A program made the position numbers and the translations under genes. Source: Ruegeria atlantica (GTDB lineage: Bacteria; Pseudomonadota; Alphaproteobacteria; Rhodobacterales; Rhodobacteraceae). Taken from it: 40,607 nt of DNA. Positions 8,477-16,184 of the stretch are shown one piece after another. The stretch spans positions 1 to 40,607 of the forward strand of contig WQBJ01000032.1 of assembly GCA_013032095.1 (NCBI GenBank), in the 5' to 3' direction. Under the pieces are notes generated by a model. That model made no database searches. It saw only the letters and a program-made list of their open reading frames with translations, and had not been told where the DNA came from. The first letter of the stretch is position 1, and each line of letters starts with the position of its first letter.

Positions 8477-9391
8477 TCACTTCCGAACCGCTAGACTTCC
8501 GGCAACAATAATCAAAACGATGCCCGCTATCGTAATGGAATCCGGAAACTCGCTGAATAGGAGGAGCCCCCATAACGTAGCGAATGGAATATAGGAGAAG
8601 CTGATAGTAGCGATCATGGAGGATTCACCAATCTGATACGCTAATGACGTTCCCAGATTGCCGAGGGTCACCGAAAGAGCAAGGACAACAATAACAATGC
8701 ATTCGTGAACGCCGACGCTTTTCCATGGCCCGCCAAAAAACGGGCCTACCGCAACGTCACCGAACGAGTAGATGAACACGGTAGCTACCACGCCTGTCAA
8801 CAGGAAGGCCAAATGAAGGTTGAGGGTGAGAACATAGGGATGTTCGTCGCGAATTTTGTTGCGGGTAATAATTGCCACGATGGCAAAACACAGCGCGGCG
8901 CCCGCCGGAAAAAGCGTAAAGAGGTTGAAGCCGCTGCTGTCGGGCCGCACGATCAGCAAAACGCCCAAAAACCCGATGGCAACGCCGCTCCATCCCCCGG
9001 TCCCGATCTTGTCCCTAATTATCGTCGCCGAGATAAGTGCGACGATAATTGGCATCGTATAGTAAACCGATGCTGCGACTGACATCGGCAAAACCAGCAG
9101 CGCGACATAGTAAAACAGCCACATCAAGATCATTAGACTGCTACGTAAAACCGTCCAAAAAACATTCGTCGGCCAGATCGGAAGCGGTTTCGGTCGTATC
9201 CGGCAAATCACAATCAGTACCGGGATTGTCAACACCGACCGTAGCACCAGGATTTGCCAAAGGCTTAGATCAGCACTCACATATTTGACGAGTGCATCGC
9301 CAAAGGAAAACGAAAGCATCGCAAACAGCGCCGCGGCAATAGCCAATTTGGGATTATCTGCGTTTGTAGTGGTTGGAGCTTGTTGAGCCAT
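8477..9391 (-). CDS. EamA/DMT-family transporter
   Basis: A 304-residue inner-membrane permease of the drug/metabolite transporter superfamily with two EamA repeats and about ten hydrophobic helices. The N-terminal repeat begins with LAIAAALFAMLSFSFGDALV. A charged loop follows helix five (RDKIGTGGW), and the second repeat ends with the usual GIVLIIVAG segment. The ATG at 9391 (MAQQAPTTT) places the first helix correctly; an upstream start at 9478 would add a non-conserved 29-residue tail. It has no operon partner. DMT proteins of this subgroup often export amino acids or metabolites; the substrate cannot be predicted. Confidence 0.88.
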   Translation of the reverse strand: MAQQAPTTTNADNPKLAIAAALFAMLSFSFGDALVKYVSADLSLWQILVLRSVLTIPVLIVICRIRPKPLPIWPTNVFWTVLRSSLMILMWLFYYVALLVLPMSVAASVYYTMPIIVALISATIIRDKIGTGGWSGVAIGFLGVLLIVRPDSSGFNLFTLFPAGAALCFAIVAIITRNKIRDEHPYVLTLNLHLAFLLTGVVATVFIYSFGDVAVGPFFGGPWKSVGVHECIVIVVLALSVTLGNLGTSLAYQIGESSMIATISFSYIPFATLWGLLLFSEFPDSITIAGIVLIIVAGSLAVRK

Positions 9392-9490
9392 GGAACTGCT
9401 TAATATGTGAGCACGCGGGGCGTACGCGATGAGAAAAATGATGTCATCGTGTTTGCCAGTGCTCCGTTTCTTGGGCACACAAAACGCAAA

Positions 9491-9877
9491 TTACACCCAT
9501 GCGGTTTTGAAAGATAACCGGTAAAAACGCCGAACCGATGCAAGATCAGGTTCGCGCGATACAAATGACACGGGCACCCATATTTTCCCTTTGATGTGGT
9601 CGCCGAACTCGTCGTGAACGATCTGCCCGATGCGCAACGAAGCCACTGTTTCGCCTCCGGTGCGAAACGACTGGAATTTGCTTTCGATTTCGTTGAGCGT
9701 GAATACGAACAGCGATCCAGCCGACATGCTGCGCAGGCACGCTGGTATGAATTCTGCCCCAATGTGCCCTGGCCCAAGCGAGCCAATGGCCATAACGCCT
9801 TGGCATTTCATTCTGTTCTCTTTAACAAATTCGAACGCGTCCGCATTATACAGGTTTGCTAACCCGACACTTCCCAA
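9491..9877 (-). pseudogene. SAM-dependent methyltransferase-like C-terminal fragment
   Basis: About 128 codons on the minus strand resemble the second half of a class I methyltransferase. GVMAIGSLGPGHIGAEFI occupies the place of motif IV, followed by SAGSLFVFTLNE (the post-motif turn KPGGLFVFS.NE of the family) and a plausible C-terminal end. The SAM-binding motif I region (DLGCGTG) is absent. The only available start is a TTG at 9877 without a ribosome binding site. Upstream sequence leads directly into IS1380 debris, so the 5' half was probably lost when the element moved. Translation is doubtful. Confidence 0.55.
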
Positions 9878-10049
9878 GCACCCCGTTGTTGATTGAAGTT
9901 TTGGTCGGTTTTGTGCGCTGTAAAATAGCCAGGCGTCTCAAATCCGATGCGTTGTCGCTCAAATGGCGTCTTGGGACGCGTAAGCGTACCGTGATGCAAC
10001 GTTTTCTTGGGCGATACGCGGTGTAATCCGGGATTCGAGCATACCTGTT

Positions 10050-10180
10050 GAGCCGCGTATGGCGTTGAGGATGGCTCCGAAGACAGTGCGCGGCACGGCC
10101 ACTTCCGCCAATTGGAAGGTGAGCTTGCGGGCATGACGTACAATGCGGGCCCCAATTTTGATCAAGCCGGGCAGCAGCAC
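10050..10180 (-). mobile_element. IS1380-family transposase C-terminal remnant
   Basis: The minus strand reads LIKIGARIVRHARKLTFQ followed by LAEVAVPRTVFGAILNAI, the characteristic end of IS1380-family transposases. The DDE catalytic core is missing. The fragment sits upstream of the broken methyltransferase on the same strand. Confidence 0.75.
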
Positions 10181-10336
10181 TTTTCAAAGTTTTTATTACC
10201 CGACGTTACCATTTGTTTTTGTAATTTGAGGATCCTGTGCGATATATGAACTATCCGCCCCGCCACAGTAGGTTTCTCCACCAATCTTAGAGAGATACCG
10301 AACGGCGGGGCTTTTGGCGTTTGGTGGAATGACTGT

Positions 10337-10960
10337 ATGGCCAGAGTCTGAAAAGTTGCGGTGCTGATCGATGGCGGATTTTTCTATAAGCGTATCAAGA
10401 AATGGCCGACAATTGACCGCGACGATCCAGTGCTTGTTGCCCAAGCAGCCCAGGCTCTCTGCAAAAAACACATAATCAAATTGACGAGATCCCCGCACAA
10501 CGGCGGCGAGTGGCTCGATCACGTCTATCGGCTGTTTTACTACGATGCAGAGCCTTTCGAGAAGCAAACCCATCACCCGCTGAAAAATCAGCTCGTGAAA
10601 TTTGCCAACACCAATGAGGCCAATTTTCGACGCGAACTATTCAACGAGATCAGAAAGAAGAGAAAATTCGCTTTGCGCTTGGGTTCTCTGAAGGAAGAAG
10701 GCTCGTGGACTCCGCACAATAGGCATCAAAAAGGATTGCTGAAGCTCTGGCATCATCGTGAGTATCTAACGGGTTTGACTAAGGATCCCAGCACCTATGA
10801 TCGGGATAAATCGGCTGAAGCCCTCAGGGCATTGGAAAAATGGGCCGCTTTAGACGAAGATGGTGTGCACTATCCCCTGCGCCAAAAAGGCGTTGATATG
10901 TCAATCGGCATCCAATACTGGCGCTGAAGCACGAAAAGCAGTAATGTTGTGCTCGTCGGC
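10337..10960 (+). pseudogene. NYN-domain (LabA/DUF88-like) protein, decayed
   Basis: A NYN/PIN-like RNase-type gene that appears broken in several places. From the ATG at 10337 the frame reads MARV, a stop, then KVAVLIDGGFFYKR, the family's N-terminal strand with its metal-binding Asp. A GTG at 10361 could restart after the stop. The frame stays open to QKGVDMSIGIQ, then ends at 10927. In the next frame ILALKHEKQ follows and then NVVLVG, matching the expected downstream helix and strand of the fold. Two frameshifts and loss of the final GDSDF-type region are therefore likely. The metal site would be incomplete. A truncated 188-residue product from 10361 remains possible but unlikely to be active. 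Confidence 0.65.
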
Positions 10961-10974
10961 CTTCCGATCGCCAA

Positions 10975-11092
10975 ACCGAATGTCCAAAATGTGCGATTTA
11001 CGACTTGCTGCACGAGCGAAGCCTTAAGTGTCGTGAAAGTCTAGTTAGGGCTCGAAGCCTCATTCGAGGCACACTGCAGAAAACGGCGGTTA
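10975..11092. repeat. degenerate intergenic repeat, copy 2
   Basis: Second copy of the element at 963-1088, in the same orientation, about 10 kb away. It sits directly after the decayed NYN gene, just as copy 1 abuts the decayed aldehyde dehydrogenase. The common blocks and spacing are listed under copy 1. Confidence 0.5.
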
Positions 11093-11150
11093 ACGAGCCC
11101 AAATCTACGAATGGTACGACCAGTGCAAGTAACTGCCTCGGCATCGTTTC

Positions 11151-12023
11151 TTACTCCCAGCCCAGACTGGTCAACCAATCTTTGGCCGCAGTGATCGATA
11201 GCCTTGAAGCCTGATCAACATGCGACAACAACCAGACCTCCCTATCTGGGTACTCAGCGCTCCCTTTTGGTTCGATTGCTCGAAATCGCGGATCGCCAGA
11301 TGCAATGACACGCGGTAAAAGCATCTTTCCAAGCCCCTCGGCAACCGCCCGCATGCCCGTCTCGGCATCCGCAACTCTTAGATTGGCACGCCGTTCCGAA
11401 GATGTCGCGATGGTTTCAAGCCAACGCGCTTGCGGCAAGTCTGAATTTGCCTCGTCATAGGTGATCCAACCGAGTGTCTCGTCTAAGTCCGGCGAGATGA
11501 AGCTTGCGGCGTAGGCAGCAAATGACACGTCGCCGAGTTTTTGCGCTTTGGTCCGCAAACCTCCACCCAATGGACGCGCAAAGCGCACGGCAAGGTCGGC
11601 CTCTCGCTTGGACAAATCCAGATTATCCGAAGTCGGCACCAGTTCTATGGTGAGGTTGGGATGCAAACTGTTCAAAGCAGTTAGGCTCGGGACCAGGAAA
11701 CGGTTCACGATAATTGGTACCGAGCTTATGCGGACGCAACCCGAGATACGATGCACGCTTTCTCCTGAAATTTCCCTTATCGCCGTGTTCCCTGCTTCGA
11801 TGGTCTCAGCGTGTGTCAGGATTTGCAGGGCCGCGTCCGTTGGTTCGTACCGCCCATTGGCGTTGCGTAGGAACAAGTTGGTTTCCAAGGATTGCTCGAG
11901 CGCTTTTATCCGACGGGCCACCGTCGAGTCGCTGACGCCAATCATCCGCCCAGCTTCCTTTAGCTTTCCTTCTCGGTGAAGCGCTAAGAGATACTTGAGA
12001 TCGTTCCAATCGTGGCTCTGCAT
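11151..12023 (-). CDS. LysR-family transcriptional regulator
   Basis: A 290-residue LysR regulator. The N-terminal HTH (residues about 6-60) reads GKLKEAGRMIGVSDSTVARR with the wing ALEQSLETNLFLR. The effector domain follows with the usual DLAVRFARP strand and the ADAETGMRAVAEGLG turn. It is divergent from the YciI-family gene across 91 bases, so it probably regulates that gene and itself. The start ATG at 12023 fits the family N-terminus. The effector is unknown. Confidence 0.9.
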   Translation of the reverse strand: MQSHDWNDLKYLLALHREGKLKEAGRMIGVSDSTVARRIKALEQSLETNLFLRNANGRYEPTDAALQILTHAETIEAGNTAIREISGESVHRISGCVRISSVPIIVNRFLVPSLTALNSLHPNLTIELVPTSDNLDLSKREADLAVRFARPLGGGLRTKAQKLGDVSFAAYAASFISPDLDETLGWITYDEANSDLPQARWLETIATSSERRANLRVADAETGMRAVAEGLGKMLLPRVIASGDPRFRAIEPKGSAEYPDREVWLLSHVDQASRLSITAAKDWLTSLGWE

Positions 12024-12114
12024 TCTTGCAGACTAAATCGTCAGAATTGTCGACTCAATCATCAACATTGGTATGCCATTCTCGGTTTTGAGATACCCTG
12101 ATGGAGACTGGCAC

Positions 12115-12420
12115 ATGAAATTTATCATACTGTTTGAGGACGCAGCGGACGCCGATCCAGACATTCGAAAGACCCATATGGCGAAGCACCTTCATTTTTT
12201 GGAGGAGAACTCGGATAAAATAGAAGCGGCGGGCCCTCTGTCAGACCCTGCCGAACGGGGGCGCGATGGTCTGTGGGTTGTGAACGCCGGCTCCGAGGAT
12301 GAAGCGGAGCGTTTGGTTCACAAAGACCCATTTTGGCCGACTGGTCTACGGAAATCTTACTCGATCATCAAATGGACCCAAGTCTATGCCATCGGTAAGC
12401 GGTTGTTCGACCCAACTTGA
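12115..12420 (+). CDS. YciI-family protein
   Basis: A 101-residue YciI-like (dimeric alpha+beta, ferredoxin-like) protein. It shows the family layout MKFIILFED, then KTHMAKHLHFLEEN (the conserved His region), GPLSDPAERGRDGLWVV, and the DPF motif in LVHKDPFWPTGL. The Asp-Pro-Phe and the upstream His are the residues usually proposed for the active site. The ATG at 12115 is preferred because GGAG lies 8 bases upstream and the first strand then starts the protein. The function is probably small-molecule conversion or detoxification. It is paired with a divergent LysR gene. Confidence 0.85.
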   Translation: MKFIILFEDAADADPDIRKTHMAKHLHFLEENSDKIEAAGPLSDPAERGRDGLWVVNAGSEDEAERLVHKDPFWPTGLRKSYSIIKWTQVYAIGKRLFDPT

Positions 12421-12465
12421 ACGTTTGGGCGCTCATGATGGGAGTGGTCATTGGCGCAACCGCAT

Positions 12466-12609
12466 CTAAAGCTCATTTTTTCGCTTGAAACGGACGTTGC
12501 CAATATACCCATGGCGACGTTTCCGATTGTAGAACACCTCGGTGTACTCGAACAGATCGGCGCGTGCCTCGTCTCTGGTGCGGTAGCGCACGCATTGCGG
12601 ACATTCAAA
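12466..12609 (-). mobile_element. IS3-family transposase (OrfB) C-terminal remnant
   Basis: The minus strand reads RYRTRDEARADLFEYTEVFY followed by NRKRRHGYIGNV, the standard end of an IS3-group integrase-type transposase (normally followed by a SP..FE motif). Only this tail survives between the YciI gene and a shortened LysR gene. Confidence 0.8.
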
Positions 12610-12660
12610 GCCGGCGTAAATTCCAATGTCCCAAAGACGGTGTCGTTTGGATCTTACCAT

Positions 12661-13236
12661 CTACGATGATAGTGCATCGATGATAGCACGCGACTGCCGG
12701 CACTCAGCCAGGCCCGGCCGCGTAACGAAATAAACAGGGTATGTGTTCCCTGTTGGGCAAACCGCTTGTTCTGAGAGATTTCCATGTCGGGTTTGCCTGG
12801 CCAGAAGCAATGCATCGAGCTCGTTGTTCCAGATCAGTTCCACATCGTCCGTGACCCGTGTCTCCCGAACGTAAGACTCAAGCTCGGTCGAATGCCGTGG
12901 CCACCCTTTTGGCAGTTGCTCCGCAACAAGCGGGTCTATGCCGATGCTCAGCTTACGGCCATTGAGGGCTGGAGCAACCGCTTCGGTGGCATCTGTGAGG
13001 ATGTCGAACGCACGCGAGATATCCGGGAGATAAACAGCGCCCTCTCGCGTTAACAACAAACCATGAGGGAGGCGCCGAAAGAGCGAAATGCCGAGAGACA
13101 TCTCCAACCGCTTGACCTGCTGGCTCACAGCACCGGCCGTTACACCAAGCTCCGCGGCGGCGGCTTTGAAGCTCAAGTGCCGCGCTGCGGCCTCAAACGC
13201 TTTGAGCCCGTTTAGGGATGGAAATCGATAGGTCAT
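12661..13236 (-). CDS. LysR-family regulator with shortened effector domain
   Basis: A 191-residue LysR protein; the family norm is near 290-300. The DNA-binding part is complete: LNGLKAFEAAARHLSFKAAA, then ELGVTAGAVSQQVKRLE as helix-turn-helix and ISLFRRLP. The start at 13236 is well supported by AGGAGG five bases before the ATG. The effector region is too short: after LSIGIDPLVAEQLPKGW it passes quickly to YPVYFVTRPGLAE, which resembles the family's C-terminal strand. About 100 residues of the ligand-binding core therefore appear deleted. It is divergent from the RidA-like gene with an inverted repeat between them. It may still bind DNA without effector control, or be a decaying gene; an IS3 remnant abuts its 3' end. 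Confidence 0.7.
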   Translation of the reverse strand: MTYRFPSLNGLKAFEAAARHLSFKAAAAELGVTAGAVSQQVKRLEMSLGISLFRRLPHGLLLTREGAVYLPDISRAFDILTDATEAVAPALNGRKLSIGIDPLVAEQLPKGWPRHSTELESYVRETRVTDDVELIWNNELDALLLARQTRHGNLSEQAVCPTGNTYPVYFVTRPGLAECRQSRAIIDALSS

Positions 13237-13298
13237 GGAGCCTCCTGAGAGTGCTTTAGCACGGGCGAGTTCGGAAAGAGACCGAGATTTTCTAAGCC

Positions 13299-13326
13299 TT
13301 GCACTCAATTATTGTCGTTTGAGCAA
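13299..13326. promoter_or_regulatory. inverted repeat between LysR and RidA-like genes
   Basis: TTGCACTCAA (13299-13308) and TTGAGCAA (13319-13326) form an imperfect dyad with an exact CTCAA/TTGAG core and a 10-base spacer. Position and spacing fit a LysR-type operator. A second small dyad, GTGCT-TT-AGCAC, lies near 13250. Confidence 0.4.
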
Positions 13327-13375
13327 CACGCGGTTGTCCGCTCCAATCTTACCAAACAACAGGGCGAGAATCTCT

Positions 13376-13798
13376 ATGACGATCAGATACAATCCTCCGA
13401 CTGGATGGCCGCAACTTGGGCGCCCCTTCCATCATGGCGTGGTCCAACCGAACGGCCACGTACTCCACATGACCGGACAGGTCGCTTGGGATAAAGACGC
13501 CAATGTCATTGGCAAGGGCGATTGCGAAACTCAGGCACGGCAATGCTTCGACAATGTCGAAACCAACTTGAAAGCTGTCGGGGGACGTTTGGAAGATATC
13601 GTGTCCTTGACCGTTTTCTATCTCGACCCGATGGACATGCCAGCGATCCAGAAAGTCAGGGCGGATCGCCTGCAACTGGAGCATGGCCCGGTCAGCATTC
13701 TAATACAGGCCGCAGGCTTGGTCGCACCCGACTTACTGGTGGAAGTCGCGCCAATTGCAGTTATCCCCGACGATCGTTTTCACGAACCAAAATTCTAA
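13376..13798 (+). CDS. RidA/YjgF-family protein
   Basis: A 140-residue RidA-superfamily protein (trimeric chorismate mutase-like fold). The hallmark strands are present: VLHMTGQVAWD, the helix TQARQCFDNVETNLKAVGG, LEDIVSLTVFY and the terminal LVEVAPIAV. The Arg that archetypal RidA uses for 2-imino acid deamination (R105 of the E. coli protein) is not seen in the matching GPVSILIQAAGL segment. It is therefore more likely a non-canonical subgroup with another hydrolytic or binding role. The ATG at 13376 gives the normal N-terminus; the longer reading frame from 13235 overlaps the LysR promoter. It lies 12 bases before the VOC gene, so the two form an operon. Confidence 0.85.
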   Translation: MTIRYNPPTGWPQLGRPFHHGVVQPNGHVLHMTGQVAWDKDANVIGKGDCETQARQCFDNVETNLKAVGGRLEDIVSLTVFYLDPMDMPAIQKVRADRLQLEHGPVSILIQAAGLVAPDLLVEVAPIAVIPDDRFHEPKF

Positions 13799-13810
13799 GG
13801 CGACACAAAC

Positions 13811-14260
13811 ATGAACAAACATGAAGGCTTCAAAGCCATTCGCAGCCTGGACTACGTGATCCTTCTTTGCGATGACCTCGCGAAGATGAAAGCCTTCTAC
13901 GAACGGCTGTTCGAGTTCCGGATCGAAGAGGAGTTTCCGGAACGGATGATATTCTTTCGGGTTGGGACGTTGTTTCTCGGTCTGCGAAAACGCGGCCGCG
14001 CCTATGATGGGCCGAGTGTGCCCCCAACATCCGCTTCCATCCAGATCAGCTTTCGCGTGCCACCCGCTGACGTCGATCTCGCCTGGGACAAGCTTGTCGA
14101 AAATGGCCTGAACATAATCGAACCGCCCACAAACCAGGATTGGCCCCACCGGACATTGTTCTTCAGGGATCCAGAGAACAACATCATCGAAATCTTTGCG
14201 GACATTCACCCGCGTGATACGTTGACCGAACCGTCTGGGGTTCATCAAATTGTCGTCTGA
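13811..14260 (+). CDS. VOC-family (glyoxalase/dioxygenase fold) protein
   Basis: A 149-residue vicinal-oxygen-chelate protein with two beta-alpha-beta-beta-beta modules: SLDYVILLCDDLAKMKAFYE starts the first and SIQISFRVPPADVDLAWDKL the second. The closing RDPENNIIEIF carries the conserved Glu that is usually a metal ligand. The first ligand position (a His in classic glyoxalase I) is Asp-Tyr-Val here, so a different metal set or no metal is possible. It is co-transcribed with the RidA-like gene. The function is probably small-molecule isomerisation or resistance, with no substrate indicated. Confidence 0.85.
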   Translation: MNKHEGFKAIRSLDYVILLCDDLAKMKAFYERLFEFRIEEEFPERMIFFRVGTLFLGLRKRGRAYDGPSVPPTSASIQISFRVPPADVDLAWDKLVENGLNIIEPPTNQDWPHRTLFFRDPENNIIEIFADIHPRDTLTEPSGVHQIVV

Positions 14261-14299
14261 CGGCCCATTGCGGATGGGGTAGGCGGCTCCTGCTCCACC

Positions 14300-14403
14300 G
14301 GCATCGAATGTGCCAAAGTGCAGTTTTCAATGACTGCCAGGAGAGAAGCCACCCAATGACAATTGAAACGGTTGGACTGGATCTGGCCAGGGGCGTTTTC
14401 TAA
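14300..14403 (+). mobile_element. IS110-family transposase N-terminal remnant
   Basis: Starting at the ATG at 14356, preceded by AGGAGAG, the frame reads MTIETVGLDLARGVF and stops at 14401-14403. VGLDLAK..F is the invariant start of IS110-family transposases and contains the first catalytic Asp. The upstream bases to about 14300 look like the element's 5' leader. Everything downstream is gone. Confidence 0.65.
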
Positions 14404-14539
14404 CCTGGCGCGATTTTGAACACTTTGGTCGAGCAAGTTGATACGCTTCGCTGCGTATGAATTTTGTGAGCAACTGGTTTTATGCTAAACTGTTAGTTGC
14501 ACTTTTTTTATTGTTTTATTCTCAAGGGGGAGCTGTTTG

Positions 14540-14731
14540 ATGGTACGCTCTTTCATACTATTGGTTGTATATAGTATTGCTTCCAGTGAACCAGTGTTTT
14601 CACAAGCGCCTGGGTCTCGGTGTGTAACTGGCTCGGGATGGTGTTGGGCTTCTCCACCTGGCTTGCCTGGTCAACCATGCGTATGTCCAAACCCGAATGG
14701 GTCGGGAACCATTTCCGGCACACTAATTTAG
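14540..14731 (+). CDS. small secreted Cys-rich protein
   Basis: A 63-residue protein. The first 20-22 residues (MVRSFILLVVYSIASSEPVF then SQA) form a signal peptide. The mature part is only about 40 residues and holds four Cys in the pattern C-x6-C-x10-C-x-C, with Gly/Pro-rich spacers (PPGLPGQPCVCPNPNGSG). That pattern suggests two disulfides in a small extracytoplasmic knot. GGGGGAG lies 8 bases before the ATG at 14540, which supports translation. It ends 11 bases before the next gene, so the two are probably co-transcribed. No function is known to me. Confidence 0.6.
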   Translation: MVRSFILLVVYSIASSEPVFSQAPGSRCVTGSGWCWASPPGLPGQPCVCPNPNGSGTISGTLI

Positions 14732-14742
14732 TGGCTAATACC

Positions 14743-15933
14743 ATGAGCAATGATCGCTTCATTCAGCAGGTGCAACGGGTATGTGATTATCTCGTCGCTT
14801 CAGGATCGGCCCACGCATCTGAGCTTGAAAATGCACTCAATGCCTACAAAAACGCTGAAAATGGCGTAGATCACTATGCTGAATTGCGACGCGTGGTTAG
14901 TGAGACATTTCCCACAATTGAGAAGCGTACACTCGCAGCCGTGCTATCAGGCAGCTTTCGGCTGGGAGAAAAAACGCAAGCCGCGGAGAAAAAGCGGCTA
15001 TTTTCCTCGACAAACCTTATTGCGATTCTTGGGCTTCTGTTTATCGCCGCTTCTTTGCATTGGACCTATTGGTCGACGCGCGCCAGTGCTGTGATGGGAA
15101 GTTTGGATAGCGTTCTCGAAACACAACGCAACCTAAACATTGAGGAAATAGTTCATACGCGCGATTTTTGTCAGTACCAAAACGTTCAACTTGATGACCA
15201 GGATGTTTACCGTTTCATCTTGGCAGCTCGAGACATGGCCTACTACGATAAAATCTGGCTCGATGCTCAAGAAGAAGCTCACAGTTTGAATCTCGAATTC
15301 TGGCCGGCTCAACAAATGACCCGATGGGTTCGTGGTAAGTTTAGTAGCCTGTTTGGAGATGGAGAACTAAAACTCGGCGAGCAAATTATTGGTCCCAATT
15401 CTGCGCAAAGCACTGAGGAACTGTGCAAATTCTTTGCGGAACTTAGTAACAGGACTCTGGACGCAGAGTTTCGCTGGTATCAAGCATCATTTGCTGATTT
15501 GGCAAATACAATTCCTCTAGCTAGCGGCTCTGAACTTTTCCGCGGGACCGGGACAGCAAGCATCGTTGTACTGAAGAAGAAACTCGTTGAGTATCAGAGC
15601 ATTATTCATCAGTGGCTTCTCCCGACTCTACACGGAGCTCTGGGCGCAATTATCTTTTGTTTGGTACGAGCCATTCGTGAACCTTTTCTCGTCCCTCTAG
15701 GCACTCGGGACATTATGCTGCGACTGTTTTTTGGGGCGTTTGTGGGCTATCTGGTCTCTGCACTGTTCGCTCCAGCGGGAATGCTCGGGCAGCCAGCGAC
15801 AGGGACAGCCCCGATAACGTCTATCGCTGCATTTATCTTTGGATACTCCATCGATTCATTCATTACTATTCTTAACCGGATGAACCGTTTTATTGTCGAG
15901 TTGCCGGAACCCAAAGGCTCCAGTAAGACCTAA
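14743..15933 (+). CDS. hypothetical membrane protein with soluble extracytoplasmic domain
   Basis: A 396-residue protein of no family I recognise. Residues 1-85 are soluble and helical (SNDRFIQQVQRVCDYLVASG at the start). A hydrophobic helix follows (LIAILGLLFIAASLHW, about 92-108). A soluble domain of roughly 180 residues rich in Trp, Phe and charged residues comes next. Three further hydrophobic segments close it (LHGALGAIIFCLV, FGAFVGYLVSALF, TSIAAFIFGYSI) with a short cytoplasmic tail. The ATG at 14743 is favoured because the upstream in-frame part overlaps the Cys-rich gene. The linkage to a small secreted protein suggests a shared envelope role. Confidence 0.65.
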   Translation: MSNDRFIQQVQRVCDYLVASGSAHASELENALNAYKNAENGVDHYAELRRVVSETFPTIEKRTLAAVLSGSFRLGEKTQAAEKKRLFSSTNLIAILGLLFIAASLHWTYWSTRASAVMGSLDSVLETQRNLNIEEIVHTRDFCQYQNVQLDDQDVYRFILAARDMAYYDKIWLDAQEEAHSLNLEFWPAQQMTRWVRGKFSSLFGDGELKLGEQIIGPNSAQSTEELCKFFAELSNRTLDAEFRWYQASFADLANTIPLASGSELFRGTGTASIVVLKKKLVEYQSIIHQWLLPTLHGALGAIIFCLVRAIREPFLVPLGTRDIMLRLFFGAFVGYLVSALFAPAGMLGQPATGTAPITSIAAFIFGYSIDSFITILNRMNRFIVELPEPKGSSKT

Positions 15934-16184
15934 GGCACCTAAGAAGAGTTCAAAACTGCGACAAGCTGACTTTGGCATAATCGCCCTGTATAGTCAGGCG
16001 CCGTCTTAACCCGACTAACTTTCCTGTCAATGCTTAACGAGGCGTTCTATTTTCTTGCGCTTGGAGCACGCCTCTCCTGCACTGAGCTCAGGTATCTTGC
16101 CCCCTCGGATACTGCATCACCTATGACCCAAATTCTGGGGTTAAGAGCAATTGAAGAAACTGTGCCAAGTCCCAAACAAGGCGC

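Noticed and set aside
10257..10311. GCCCCGCC / GGCGGGGC inverted repeat upstream of the NYN gene as a terminator
   Set aside because: The 39-base loop is too long for an intrinsic terminator and the T-run is short; purpose unclear.
10196..10576. 126-codon minus-strand frame across the NYN promoter
   Set aside because: It overlaps the NYN reading frame in antisense and has no recognisable motif.
14620..14742. Upstream GTG extension of the 396-residue membrane protein
   Set aside because: The extra 41 residues overlap the Cys-rich gene in another frame and are not needed; the ATG at 14743 fits better.
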